36,524 nucleotides of DNA from Bacteroidota bacterium (GTDB lineage Bacteria > Bacteroidota > Bacteroidia > Sphingobacteriales > Sphingobacteriaceae): contig JABDBW010000021.1 in assembly GCA_013288485.1 (NCBI GenBank), forward strand, positions 1-36,524. The letters are read 5' to 3'. Below, piece after piece: positions 23,911 to 32,524 of this stretch. The position numbers and the translations under genes were made by a program. Position 1 is the first letter of the stretch, and every line of letters begins with the position of its first letter. Under the pieces are notes generated by a model. That model was not told the origin of the DNA. It searched no databases and saw only the letters and a program-made list of their open reading frames with translations.

Positions 23911-25194
23911 ATGGGCCAGAATATCCTGCTTACAAAAAAAACCAAAACCGTAAAGGGTGAGGTGCATTTAACCGGCTCAAAAAGCGAATGCAACCGCGCG
24001 CTTATTATTGAGGCGCTGAGTAATGGCAAAGTACGTGTAGAAAATATCTCAGATGCGGCCGACGCGGTTACTTTGCAGGAAGTTTTGAAGTCTGGGACCC
24101 TTAAAACCAACACTGACTCAGGACTTAAGACTCAGGACTTAAGACTGGTGAACATCGGCCCCGCGGGTACGGCCATGCGTTTTTTAACCGCCTGCTTTAC
24201 CTTGCAGGATGAAGAAGTTGTTTTAACCGGCAGTGAACGCATGAAACAACGCCCTATAGGTGTGTTGGTTGACGCCCTGCGCAAATTGGGTGCAGAGATC
24301 AGCTACGAAGAAAATGAGGGCTTCCCTCCCATCCGTATAAAAGGTAACATCAGGCAGCTGACTAACAGTATCAGCATAAAAGGCAATATCAGCAGCCAGT
24401 ATATCACCGCGTTATTGCTTATAGCAGCCAAATTACCTCTTGGTTTAGAATTGCATATTGAAGGCGACCTTACCTCGCGCCCGTATGTTGAAATGACCTT
24501 GGCCATGCTGCAGCAGGCAGGTGTAAAACATAGGTGGAATGATAACACCATTAGCATTCCGCGCCAGGAATTTAAACAAACCGTTTTAAGTGTTGAGCCG
24601 GATTGGAGCGCCGCATCGTACTGGTATGCTATAGCTGCGCTGGCTGATGAGGCCGACCTGTTTTTACACGGCCTTACCCAATACAGCCTGCAGGGCGATA
24701 GCGTTATTACCGAGATCATGGCTAACTTTGGCATTACCTCGCAATTTGGTGACGGTGGTGTGCATTTACATAAAGAAGCGAAGCCGGTTACCCGTAAAAT
24801 ATTCGACCTGAAAGAATGCCCCGACCTGGCGCAAACCATTATCGTAGTATGTGCCGCGTTAAATCATGAAGCCACTTTTACCGGGCTGGAAACTTTAAAA
24901 ATAAAAGAAACCGACCGTATTAAGGCCTTACAAAATGAATTAGCCAAAATAGGTGTCAAACTAATAGAAAAAGGCGAAATTTATAAACTGGATTGCAGCG
25001 GAAAGTTTATCCCTGAAACCCTGTTTATTAATACGTACGAAGATCACCGTATGGCTATGGCGTTTGCGCCGCTGGCTTTACTGGTACCACAGGTTGAAAT
25101 TGAAAATGCCAAAGTAGTTGAAAAATCGTACCCGGCATTTTGGAGTGATTTGGAGAAGGTGGGATTTGTTGTGGAGGTAAAAGGCGAAAGGTAA
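23911..25194 (+). CDS. aroA: 5-enolpyruvylshikimate-3-phosphate synthase AroA
   Basis: 427 residues. It transfers enolpyruvyl from PEP to shikimate 3-phosphate. Motifs: LTGSKSECNRALIIEAL, NIGPAGTAMRFLTACF, GSERMKQRPIGVLVDAL, IKETDRIKALQNELAKIG and YEDHRMAMAFAPLAL. Starts 7 nt after the DAHP synthase stop. Odd: residues about 62-80 (SGTLKTNTDSGLKTQDLRL) are encoded by a 14-bp tandem repeat inserted before the GPAGTAMR active-site loop. The last codons (VKGER) and stop lie in a second tandem duplication. Both are in frame here and the protein otherwise looks complete. Confidence 0.95.
   Translation: MGQNILLTKKTKTVKGEVHLTGSKSECNRALIIEALSNGKVRVENISDAADAVTLQEVLKSGTLKTNTDSGLKTQDLRLVNIGPAGTAMRFLTACFTLQDEEVVLTGSERMKQRPIGVLVDALRKLGAEISYEENEGFPPIRIKGNIRQLTNSISIKGNISSQYITALLLIAAKLPLGLELHIEGDLTSRPYVEMTLAMLQQAGVKHRWNDNTISIPRQEFKQTVLSVEPDWSAASYWYAIAALADEADLFLHGLTQYSLQGDSVITEIMANFGITSQFGDGGVHLHKEAKPVTRKIFDLKECPDLAQTIIVVCAALNHEATFTGLETLKIKETDRIKALQNELAKIGVKLIEKGEIYKLDCSGKFIPETLFINTYEDHRMAMAFAPLALLVPQVEIENAKVVEKSYPAFWSDLEKVGFVVEVKGER
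24115..24148 (+). repeat. 14-bp tandem repeat inside aroA
   Basis: GACTCAGGACTTAA at 24115-24128 and 24129-24142 are identical, with the start of a third copy (GACTGG) to 24148. The unit is not a multiple of three, so gain or loss of one copy would shift the aroA frame. It codes for TDSGLKTQDLRL. Confidence 0.9.
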
Positions 25195-25205
25195 AAGGCG
25201 AAAGG
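25170..25205 (+). repeat. Tandem duplication at the aroA 3' end
   Basis: GTAAAAGGCGAAAG occurs twice in direct tandem, the first copy encoding the last residues KGER and the second starting with the stop codon (GGTAAAAGG). Confidence 0.7.
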
Positions 25206-25217
25206 TTGCTTCCCACG

Positions 25218-25374
25218 CGTCATTGCGAGGAACGAAGCAATCCCTACTTACGCTAAGCTAAAGCAGAAAGCCGAAGGGCTAAAGCGAAAAATAAATAGTA
25301 TAAACATCATCGCATGAACAAAATGATCTCCAAACTTTGCATGTTCAGAGATTGCTTCGTTCCTCGCAATGACG
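25218..25374. repeat. Palindromic repeat, family B, between aroA and aroC
   Basis: Arms CGTCATTGCGAGGAACGAAG (25218 on) and CTTCGTTCCTCGCAATGACG (to 25374) are exact complements; both continue with CAATC / GATTG. The 110-nt interior is AT-rich with no ORF. It splits an otherwise tight operon. Confidence 0.88.
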
Positions 25375-25390
25375 AATAGAAATAATTAAC

Positions 25391-26491
25391 ATGGCAGGCA
25401 ATTCATTCGGACAATTATTCAGGATAACCACATTTGGCGAGTCGCATGGCGAAGCTATCGGCGTAATTATTGATGGCTGCCCGTCGCAATTACCGGTGGA
25501 TATGGAATATATTCAGTCTGAACTGGATAAGCGTAAGCCGGGCCAGTCGAAAATTACTACGCAGCGCAAAGAAAGCGATACAGTAAGAATACTTTCGGGT
25601 GTATTTGAAGGTAAAACTACCGGAACCCCTATTATGATGCTGATACCTAATGAAGATCAGCGCTCAAAAGATTATAGCCATAACACAGATATTTTCCGCC
25701 CATCCCATGCCGACTATACTTACCAGGCCAAATATGGCATCCGCGACCATCGTGGTGGCGGGCGCTCATCGGCACGCGAAACCGCGGCTCGGGTGGCAGC
25801 CGGGGCAATAGCGAAATTGCTGTTAAAAAGTCAGGGGATTGAAGTTGTGGCCCATGTAAGCAGTGTAGGCAAAATAAACGCGCCTAATGTAGAAATAACC
25901 AACGCGCAGGAGTTTATTGACCGGCGCGAAAAAAACATCGTACGCTGCGCGGATGCGGCAACAGCCGAAGAAATGATAGCCCATATTGACGCTATCCGCA
26001 AGCAGGGTGATACAGTTGGCGGCAAAATAAGCTGCCATATATTGAATTGCCCTGTTGGCCTGGGCGAACCTGTATTTGATAAATTACACGCCGACCTTGG
26101 TAAAGCCATGTTAAGTATAAACGCGGTGCATGGTTTTGATTACGGCTCGGGTTTCGCCGGGAGTGAAATGCGCGGATCGGAGCATAATGATATTTTCGTA
26201 AACAACTCCTCTGAGCAGCCGCTAATAAAAACGCTCACCAATTTTTCAGGTGGTATACAGGGCGGTATCAGCAATGGTATGCCGATAGATTTCCGTGTGG
26301 CCTTTAAACCGGTTGCAACCATTATGCAAAGCCAGACCACAGTTGACAGTGCAGGCAATGCCGCCGAAATAGCCGGCAAAGGCCGTCACGACCCTTGTGT
26401 AGTGCCACGCGCCGTACCAATTGTGGAAGCTATGGCAGCATTGGTGTTAGCTGATCATTGGTTGAGGAACAGGAACACGATCCTCAAGTAA
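25391..26491 (+). CDS. aroC: Chorismate synthase AroC
   Basis: 366 residues. It makes chorismate from EPSP with reduced FMN. Motifs: [22 protein letters not shown] at the N-terminus, [52 protein letters not shown], and [25 protein letters not shown]. These cover the three family signatures. The gene lies 197 nt after aroA with palindrome B between them. Its TAA overlaps the ATG of the following HAD gene (TAATG). Confidence 0.97.
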   Translation: MAGNSFGQLFRITTFGESHGEAIGVIIDGCPSQLPVDMEYIQSELDKRKPGQSKITTQRKESDTVRILSGVFEGKTTGTPIMMLIPNEDQRSKDYSHNTDIFRPSHADYTYQAKYGIRDHRGGGRSSARETAARVAAGAIAKLLLKSQGIEVVAHVSSVGKINAPNVEITNAQEFIDRREKNIVRCADAATAEEMIAHIDAIRKQGDTVGGKISCHILNCPVGLGEPVFDKLHADLGKAMLSINAVHGFDYGSGFAGSEMRGSEHNDIFVNNSSEQPLIKTLTNFSGGIQGGISNGMPIDFRVAFKPVATIMQSQTTVDSAGNAAEIAGKGRHDPCVVPRAVPIVEAMAALVLADHWLRNRNTILK

Positions 26492-27114
26492 TGAAACGTG
26501 CGCTGATATTGGACCTGGATAACACCATTTATCCTGTTAGCTCAGTAGCCCCTTATTTGTTTAATAAATTTTTCTTATTGCTTAACCAGGAGGCTGATAT
26601 AGATTCTTCCGCCTTAACCAGATCGAAAGACGAATTAACCCGTCGACCGTTTCACGATGTGGCTGATGAGTTTGGTTTTAGTCCCGAACTTAGAAACAAG
26701 GGAATAGAAATATTAAATCATCTTACATATGATGAGCCCATGATGCCTTTTAGTGATTATCATCATATCCGTAAATCTGATCTGGACAAATTTTTAGTAA
26801 CCACAGGCTTTACTAAATTGCAGTACAGCAAGGTAAGGCAATTGGGTATCGAAAATGATTTTAAAGAGATACATATTGTCGATCCGGAAGTAAGCGCTAA
26901 AACCAAACTCGATATTTTTAAAGAATTGATGGATAAATACAATTATCGGGCAAGCGACCTATTGGTTATTGGCGACGATCCACAATCAGAGATCAGGGCT
27001 GCGATAGCATTGTGTATAGATACTTTTTTGTATGATCCGGGTAATAAATATCCCGGGGCAACAACAACATACCGGGGAGATAGCCTGGAAAAAGTATTAG
27101 TAATAATTGGTTAG
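26491..27114 (+). CDS. HAD-superfamily hydrolase, pyrimidine 5'-nucleotidase-like
   Basis: 207 residues from the ATG at 26491, which overlaps the aroC stop by one base; an in-frame start at 26458 would lie inside aroC. HAD motif I is LILDLDNTIYPVSS, a form typical of SDT1/YjjG-like nucleotidases. Motif II is LVTTGFTKLQ, the motif III Lys lies in VSAKTKLDIFKEL, and motif IV is LVIGDDPQSEIRAA. The cap is a small helical insertion. The substrate is unknown; phosphatase of a small metabolite is the safe description. Position at the end of the aromatic operon does not by itself imply an aromatic substrate. Confidence 0.85.
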   Translation: MKRALILDLDNTIYPVSSVAPYLFNKFFLLLNQEADIDSSALTRSKDELTRRPFHDVADEFGFSPELRNKGIEILNHLTYDEPMMPFSDYHHIRKSDLDKFLVTTGFTKLQYSKVRQLGIENDFKEIHIVDPEVSAKTKLDIFKELMDKYNYRASDLLVIGDDPQSEIRAAIALCIDTFLYDPGNKYPGATTTYRGDSLEKVLVIIG

Positions 27115-27121
27115 TGTTTTA

Positions 27122-27142
27122 ACTACTTTTTGTAGTCTTTTT
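27122..27142 (+). terminator. Weak hairpin after the HAD gene
   Basis: ACTAC at 27122-27126 and GTAGT at 27132-27136 form a 5-bp stem, followed by CTTTTTG. It could end the pheA-HAD operon, but the stem is short. Confidence 0.35.
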
Positions 27143-27163
27143 GAGGCGATGATATACCTATGT

Positions 27164-27236
27164 GTATTGCATAAATGCTGTTTAAGCTGTACTTTGGCAT
27201 TTTAATCATTAATGGTACAGGTATTGCATAATTGCT
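27164..27236. repeat. 16-bp direct repeat before the L,D-transpeptidase gene
   Basis: GTATTGCATAAATGCT (27164-27179) and GTATTGCATAATTGCT (27221-27236) differ at one base and are 57 bp apart, 23-80 bp upstream of the next ATG. They could be paired regulator sites. Confidence 0.5.
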
Positions 27237-27258
27237 CATATATTTTTAAACTTAAACT

Positions 27259-28788
27259 ATGAGAATTAATACACAAAAAATTACCTACCTATTTGTTCCC
27301 CTTTTATTTATAACACTGTCATTTATTTTTCAAAGCTGTAAAAAAAGCCGCTCGGATATGGGTAAGACCCTGTTCCAGAAAACCAAAAATAAAGTTTTTA
27401 AAGATGTTACCCCCGAAGGATTTGCCGAAGTGTTTAAAAAAGTGCTTACGGATGAAAAGTCAAAACTCACCTATCCGGAGGTTATCAATGCCTATTACGA
27501 GCAAAATAATTATGACCCCATGTTTGTGATGGATCATATTTTTAACACGGATCTCAAAACATCGGTTGAATATTACCGCGCTGCTAACGAACACGGACTC
27601 GACCCCAGCTTATTTCATGAAGCGGAAATCACGGCATTGATCAATAAGTTTTATAACAAGAAAGAGATAAAAACGCTCGACCAGGCTTACTATGCCATTG
27701 CCGAATTAGAGTTGCTTACTGCGAATTCATTGATAACTTATTCCAACGCGATGCAGTACGGCATTACAAACCCTAAAAAGCTATATAAGCGATACTTTAC
27801 GGAAACAATTCGCCCCGACAGCGCGTCAATGAGTAGAATATTTGCTGTTACCGACCTTAAAAAATACCTCGACAGCATTCAACCCAAAGACCCGCAATAT
27901 TTAGCCTTGCAAAAAGCATTAGCGAGCGGCCAGGCGGCTCCCGGGTTATCTCCAGAAGAAACAAAACGTATTTTAATAACCGGGCTGGAACGTTTACGCT
28001 GGAAAAATAAACCGGCTTATAAAAAATATGTAATAGTAAACATACCCGATTTCAGGCTGGATGTAATGGAAGACGGCAAATCGGTATTAAACATGAAGGT
28101 TTGTGTGGGACAGGGGCGCAATATGGATAACGTTAAAACCCTGATGCATTATGATGACACCGATAAGGTTGATAACCCTTTTATACACGAAACACCGCAG
28201 CTAAACAGTTTGATACATAGCGTTGATGTTAACCCGGTATGGAACATACCTCAAAGTATCGCCAATAAGGAAATTATTACAGAAGCGGCTAAAGACCCTA
28301 ACTCACTTGAGGACAAAGGCATTAATGTTTATAAAAATGGGGTACTGATCCACCCGGAAAGTGTAGACTGGTCGGCAGTTTCAAAAACAGATAACACCTA
28401 CGAGTTTAAGCAGCAGCCCGGAGATAATAATGCTTTAGGTAAAATAAAGTTCCTGTTTAATAATAAAAGCAACGTTTACCTGCATGATACGCCTGCAAAG
28501 AGCGCTTTTTTAAAGTCGATGCGGGCGGTAAGCCACGGTTGTGTGCGCCTGGGTGATCCGCAGGGGCTTGCCTTAAATTTATTTGGCGAAGGGGCTAAAT
28601 ACGATCTGATAGCAAAAGATATGGGGCTTGACAAGCCCGAACCTACCACCATTAACCTAACCCCGAAAGTACCGGTGTATATTACTTACGTAACCAGTTG
28701 GGTTGACGATAGCGGTACGCTACAGGTAAGGCCCGATGTATATGGGATGGATATTGTATTGTATAATGCTTTGATCAATATTAAATAA
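27259..28788 (+). CDS. YcbB-type L,D-transpeptidase, lipoprotein
   Basis: 509 residues. The N-terminus (YLFVPLLFITLSFIFQSC) ends in a Cys that suits a lipobox, so the protein is probably anchored in the envelope. The N-terminal half (about 55-250) is a helical scaffold as in YcbB (LERLRWKNK just before the catalytic part). The YkuD catalytic domain lies at about 255-470, starting YVIVNIPDFRLDVMEDGKSVL, with VYLHDTPAKSAF and SHGCVRLGDPQGLAL, carrying the active Cys near residue 428. It forms 3-3 crosslinks in peptidoglycan or attaches proteins to it. A second L,D-transpeptidase of a different family faces it 108 bp away. Confidence 0.92.
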   Translation: MRINTQKITYLFVPLLFITLSFIFQSCKKSRSDMGKTLFQKTKNKVFKDVTPEGFAEVFKKVLTDEKSKLTYPEVINAYYEQNNYDPMFVMDHIFNTDLKTSVEYYRAANEHGLDPSLFHEAEITALINKFYNKKEIKTLDQAYYAIAELELLTANSLITYSNAMQYGITNPKKLYKRYFTETIRPDSASMSRIFAVTDLKKYLDSIQPKDPQYLALQKALASGQAAPGLSPEETKRILITGLERLRWKNKPAYKKYVIVNIPDFRLDVMEDGKSVLNMKVCVGQGRNMDNVKTLMHYDDTDKVDNPFIHETPQLNSLIHSVDVNPVWNIPQSIANKEIITEAAKDPNSLEDKGINVYKNGVLIHPESVDWSAVSKTDNTYEFKQQPGDNNALGKIKFLFNNKSNVYLHDTPAKSAFLKSMRAVSHGCVRLGDPQGLALNLFGEGAKYDLIAKDMGLDKPEPTTINLTPKVPVYITYVTSWVDDSGTLQVRPDVYGMDIVLYNALINIK

Positions 28789-28790
28789 AA

Positions 28791-28879
28791 TGTCATTTCG
28801 AACGTAGTGAGAAATCTTATACAACATACATAGCGAATATGTACGGCGCCGAAGATTTCTCACTGCGTTCGAAATGACA
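28791..28879. repeat. Palindromic repeat, family A copy 3
   Basis: Arms TGTCATTTCGAACG (28791) and CGTTCGAAATGACA (28866-28879), with inner AGTGAGAAATCTT / AAGATTTCTCACT. It lies between the convergent stops of two L,D-transpeptidase genes and probably acts as a two-way terminator. Confidence 0.88.
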
Positions 28880-28896
28880 CTCGAAATGATTATTTA

Positions 28897-29685
28897 TTAA
28901 AGCTTCGCAGAGTCTGCGGCTGCCGAAGCGCTATCGGGCAAAGTAAAATTAGCGACTATGTTTTCGTCAAGGTATTTTGAGGTATAATTGGGGTCGTTGC
29001 CGTTAATAAATAATACGGTTTTACCCTTTATGGTATTAATAACCTGCCCCACTACTTCGGGCGATACGGCAGGGCAGCCAAAGCTGCGGCCCAAACGGCC
29101 CATTTGCTCAATGGCAGTTTGGCTTACATAATCAGCTGCGTGAAGCACAATTGCACGGGCACGGGCGTTGCTGTTAAAGCCTTCATCCAACCCATCCAAC
29201 CTCAATGAACGGCCATGCTTGCCGTTGTAAACATCATCGGTAAGGTAAAAGCCTAAACTGCTTTGGTGCGATTCGTCGTTGTTTGAAAAAGCGTTAGCCA
29301 CATCATCGCCGCTTCCTTTTCCGTGGGCCACCCAGGTATTTAATAAAAGCTGTTTGCTTAACAGGTCAATTATCCACATGCGTTTCTCGCGGCTGGGTTT
29401 GGTAAAATCAACCACAGTGATAACTGAACTGTTTTGGGATAATTTATTAGCTGTTTTTAAATTGAAATAACCTGTTAATGCTTTTTGAAATACCTCTATG
29501 CTAAGGCCCGCTTCCTGTAATTTCGCGGCTTGATAAACGGTTTCGGCATATTGTTCAAACAAGCCTTTTGCCGCAACAGCCTTGAAGTTAGCAGTTGACC
29601 TACCGGCGCTTACAGGTTTCCACCCGATAACACTGATTGAAAAGATAAAAAGAACGCAGCTTATCCACAAAAAATACTTTCTCAT
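28897..29685 (-). CDS. Secreted murein L,D-transpeptidase catalytic-domain protein (YkuD_2-like)
   Basis: 262 residues with an N-terminal signal segment (YFLWISCVLFIFSISVIG). The C-terminal two thirds match the family described as murein L,D-transpeptidase catalytic domain: MWIIDLLSKQLLLNTWVAHG, SSLGFYLTDDVYNGKHGRSLRL, AIVLHAADYVS and the catalytic GRSFGCPAVSPE with Cys and the His of VLHAADY. This family differs from the YcbB-type enzyme opposite (no SHGCVRL). It probably modifies or trims peptidoglycan stems. The promoter is clear: TTTG-N19-TATATTTG, giving a leader of about 55 nt. Confidence 0.9.
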   Translation of the reverse strand: MRKYFLWISCVLFIFSISVIGWKPVSAGRSTANFKAVAAKGLFEQYAETVYQAAKLQEAGLSIEVFQKALTGYFNLKTANKLSQNSSVITVVDFTKPSREKRMWIIDLLSKQLLLNTWVAHGKGSGDDVANAFSNNDESHQSSLGFYLTDDVYNGKHGRSLRLDGLDEGFNSNARARAIVLHAADYVSQTAIEQMGRLGRSFGCPAVSPEVVGQVINTIKGKTVLFINGNDPNYTSKYLDENIVANFTLPDSASAAADSAKL

Positions 29686-29745
29686 ACTTTGTTGAGTTTA
29701 TTCAATAATTTATTTAAAACCAGGGTGAGTTGTAGATTTATCATA

Positions 29746-29776
29746 CAAATATACCTTAAATTAACAATAACTCAAA
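29746..29776 (-). promoter_or_regulatory. Consensus Bacteroidota promoter of the YkuD_2-like gene
   Basis: On the minus strand TTTG (29776-29773), exact 19-nt spacer, TATATTTG (29753-29746). A full match to TTTG-N19-TAnnTTTG. The surrounding 29686-29955 is AT-rich with no ORF seen. Confidence 0.8.
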
Positions 29777-29955
29777 TTATTTAATAATTGTTTACAATTA
29801 GATGAATAATTTTCCATTAAATTAATTTGCAATAAATTGTACGAAACTATGACTTAAAATGTTACAAAAGGTTTAATTTAACCTTTGTCAGCATAGCCCA
29901 GGTACAGAACGTAAAATTGGCCATTTCATTATTTACCTATTCAATAATTTACTCA

Positions 29956-32388
29956 TTAATAGATTGGCGGATATTTAGACGGATTACTCTCACTCATCAT
30001 CACATACACCGCCTCCACCACATCATCTATTGATGGTTTGCTGAAATAATCGCCATCCGAGCCGTAGGGCGGCCTGTGTTCTTTGGCGGTAACTGTTTTT
30101 GGCGGCGAATCCAGTAAATAATAGCCGTTTTGGGCCTCGAGAATGTTTTGCAGAATATAGGCAGACGCTGCTCCCGGCAGGTCCTCATCAACCACCAGCA
30201 GCTTATTGGTTTTACTCAATGAAGCGCCGCAAATATTATCGGTATCAAAAGGATATAAAGTTTGCGGATCTATCACCTCAATGCTAATACCAAATTTCTC
30301 CAGTTCTTCGGCAGCTTCCATAACAATACGCAGGGTTGAGCCGTAGGAAACCACCGTCATATGCGCACCCTCTTTCATGATCTCAGCCTTTCCCAGCGGA
30401 ACGGTAAACCCGCCCGCATTGGCGGGGAGTTTTTCCTTTAAACGGTAACCATTCAAACATTCAATAACCAATGCCGGCTCATCGCCACGCAGCAGGGTAT
30501 TGTACATGCCTGCAGCCTGTGTCATGTTACGGGGCACACAAATATGCAGCCCGCGCAGGGCACTTAAAATGATGCCCATGGGCGAGCCCGAATGCCATAT
30601 CCCTTCCAGCCTATGCCCGCGTGTGCGTACTATAAGCGGCGCTTTCTGTCCGCCGAAAGTACGGTAGCTCAGGCTTGCCAGGTCGTCGCTTAAAACCGTT
30701 ATGGCATATAAAAGATAATCGACATATTGTACTTCGGCTATAGGTTTTAAGCCTCGCATGGCCAAACCCATCCCCTTCCCTATAATGCTTGATTCGCGTA
30801 TGCCGGTGTCGGTTACGCGCAGATCGCCAAATTTGGCTTGCATGCCTGCAAAACCCTGGTTCACATCGCCTATGGCGCCAACATCTTCCCCAAAGGCCAC
30901 CACCCTTTTATCGCGTTCAAAATTAGCTTCGAAACAGGCGTTCAACACTTCACGGCCATCAACCAATGGCGCGTCATCGGCATATTCAGCCGCTACGATT
31001 TTAACATTTAATGGCGATTGCGGTGTACCGGTAAATAACCTGGAATTATAGCGATCTGTATTTTTTACATTTTCACTGTTCAGCCAGTTATTTAGTGCCG
31101 ATTTTTCATCAAGGCTTTCGTTAGCCGTTAAACGCAGCGATTTACGTATGGCCGATACCGCGTCCCTGCGGCCGGGTTCAACACAAGCCAATAATTCCGA
31201 GATCGTTTCCTGCAATTCGTTCTTCCTGTCTGATACATGTGCCAGGTCCTCTATCAGGTGTATAGCTTCGTCAATTTCGGTTTTTATCTGGTCGCCCAAG
31301 CCGTTCCATACCTCACGCTGAACCTCGCGCACATATTTTTTGGCCGTATCTTCTAACGCTGTTATATCTTCTTCATTTATTATGGCTGATTCAACCATCC
31401 AGTTACGCATTTGAAGCAAACAATCATGCTCGCTCTCCCATTCCAGGCGGTCTTTTGTTTTATACCGCTCATGCGAGCCTGATGTTGAATGGCCCTGCGG
31501 CTGCGTCATTTCGGTAACGTGTATCAGTACGGGCACGTGGTCGCGGCGGCAAACTGCTATGGCCCGTTCATAAGTTTCGCAAAGCGCTACATAATCCCAG
31601 CCGCGCACTTTAAATATTTCATAGCCGTTGCTGCCATTTTCGCGCTGAAAACCTTTTAATATTTCAGAAATATCTTCTTTAGTAGTTTGCAGTTTGGCGG
31701 GCACAGATATGGCATAAGCGTCATCCCAAACAGATATAGCCATCGGGACCTGCAATACCCCCGCCGCGTTAAATGTTTCAAAAAATACCCCTTCGGATGT
31801 GGCCCCATTACCAATCGTACCAAAAGCTACCTCGTTACCGTTAATGGAAAAATTATCAAGATCATTAAGCTCTTTATTTTGCCGGTACAGTTTTGAAGCG
31901 TAAGCCAAACCCAGCAAACGCGGCATGTGGCCGCTGGTGGTTGAAACATCGGCGCTGCAATTCATGCTTTCGGTTTGGTTCATCCAGCTGCCGTCGGCAT
32001 TTAAAAAACGGGTAGCGTAATGGCAGTTCATCTGCCTCCCAGCCGACGCCGGGTCTTTTTCCACATCAGGGTTAGCATATAGCTGCGCGAAAAATTCTTT
32101 CAGGTTGCTCATGCCCGTAGCAAACATAAAAGTTTGGTCGCGGTAATAGCCCGCGCGCCAGTCGCCTTTGCGGAACACCTTGGCCATAGCCAGTTGTGCA
32201 ACTTCTTTACCGTCGCCAAATATGCCAAACTTAGCCTTGCCCGTAAGCACCTCGCGGCGGCCAATTAAACTGGCCTGCCTGCTTTCGTAGGCTATACGGT
32301 AATCATTTATTACAATACTTTTAAAATCATCAAAACTTAACTCGCCAACATCAGTTTTTCCGGTGCCGGGATTTGCAGTTTGGGGCAT
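29956..32388 (-). CDS. 2-oxoacid dehydrogenase E1, fused alpha and beta subunits
   Basis: 810 residues. The alpha half (about 1-375) has the E1-alpha signatures GYYRDQTFMFATGM, FGTIGNGATSEGVFFE with the TPP-binding GxG...N pattern, VPMAISVWDDAYAISVPA, and HSTSGSHERYKTKDRLEWE. A linker of about 70 residues leads into the beta half (about 475-800): RVVAFGEDVGAIGDVNQGF, DTGIRESSIIGKGMGLAMRGL, VRTRGHRLEGIWHSGSPMG, CLNGYRLKEKLP, VDEDLPGAASAYILQ. It decarboxylates branched-chain 2-oxoacids or a similar substrate within an E1-E2-E3 complex. One-piece E1 proteins of this kind are common in Bacteroidota. E2 and E3 genes are not in the window. Confidence 0.92.
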   Translation of the reverse strand: MPQTANPGTGKTDVGELSFDDFKSIVINDYRIAYESRQASLIGRREVLTGKAKFGIFGDGKEVAQLAMAKVFRKGDWRAGYYRDQTFMFATGMSNLKEFFAQLYANPDVEKDPASAGRQMNCHYATRFLNADGSWMNQTESMNCSADVSTTSGHMPRLLGLAYASKLYRQNKELNDLDNFSINGNEVAFGTIGNGATSEGVFFETFNAAGVLQVPMAISVWDDAYAISVPAKLQTTKEDISEILKGFQRENGSNGYEIFKVRGWDYVALCETYERAIAVCRRDHVPVLIHVTEMTQPQGHSTSGSHERYKTKDRLEWESEHDCLLQMRNWMVESAIINEEDITALEDTAKKYVREVQREVWNGLGDQIKTEIDEAIHLIEDLAHVSDRKNELQETISELLACVEPGRRDAVSAIRKSLRLTANESLDEKSALNNWLNSENVKNTDRYNSRLFTGTPQSPLNVKIVAAEYADDAPLVDGREVLNACFEANFERDKRVVAFGEDVGAIGDVNQGFAGMQAKFGDLRVTDTGIRESSIIGKGMGLAMRGLKPIAEVQYVDYLLYAITVLSDDLASLSYRTFGGQKAPLIVRTRGHRLEGIWHSGSPMGIILSALRGLHICVPRNMTQAAGMYNTLLRGDEPALVIECLNGYRLKEKLPANAGGFTVPLGKAEIMKEGAHMTVVSYGSTLRIVMEAAEELEKFGISIEVIDPQTLYPFDTDNICGASLSKTNKLLVVDEDLPGAASAYILQNILEAQNGYYLLDSPPKTVTAKEHRPPYGSDGDYFSKPSIDDVVEAVYVMMSESNPSKYPPIY

Positions 32389-32472
32389 AAATTTTTGTTT
32401 AGAATGTAAAATTATAAATCTTTTTGTAATTGGCTTGCGTACAAATTTAAAACATTCATTTTCAACAGAAGT

Positions 32473-32502
32473 TTTGAATTTACATTAAACCTTTTATATT
32501 TG
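32473..32502 (+). promoter_or_regulatory. Promoter of the DUF1573 gene
   Basis: TTTG at 32473-32476, 18-nt spacer, TATATTTG at 32495-32502. The ATG is 22 nt downstream, allowing a short leader. Confidence 0.75.
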
Positions 32503-32524
32503 TGACAATCAAAAAGAAAACATT

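Noticed and set aside
24303..24839. 178-codon minus-strand frame opposite aroA
   Set aside because: Antisense shadow of aroA without motifs.
26458..26490. Upstream start for the HAD gene inside aroC
   Set aside because: It would precede the DLDNT motif with unrelated aroC-frame residues; the TAATG overlap start fits better.
29686..29955. Possible small gene between the YkuD_2-like and E1 genes
   Set aside because: Only short frames with no start signal; the region holds the promoter of the YkuD_2-like gene.
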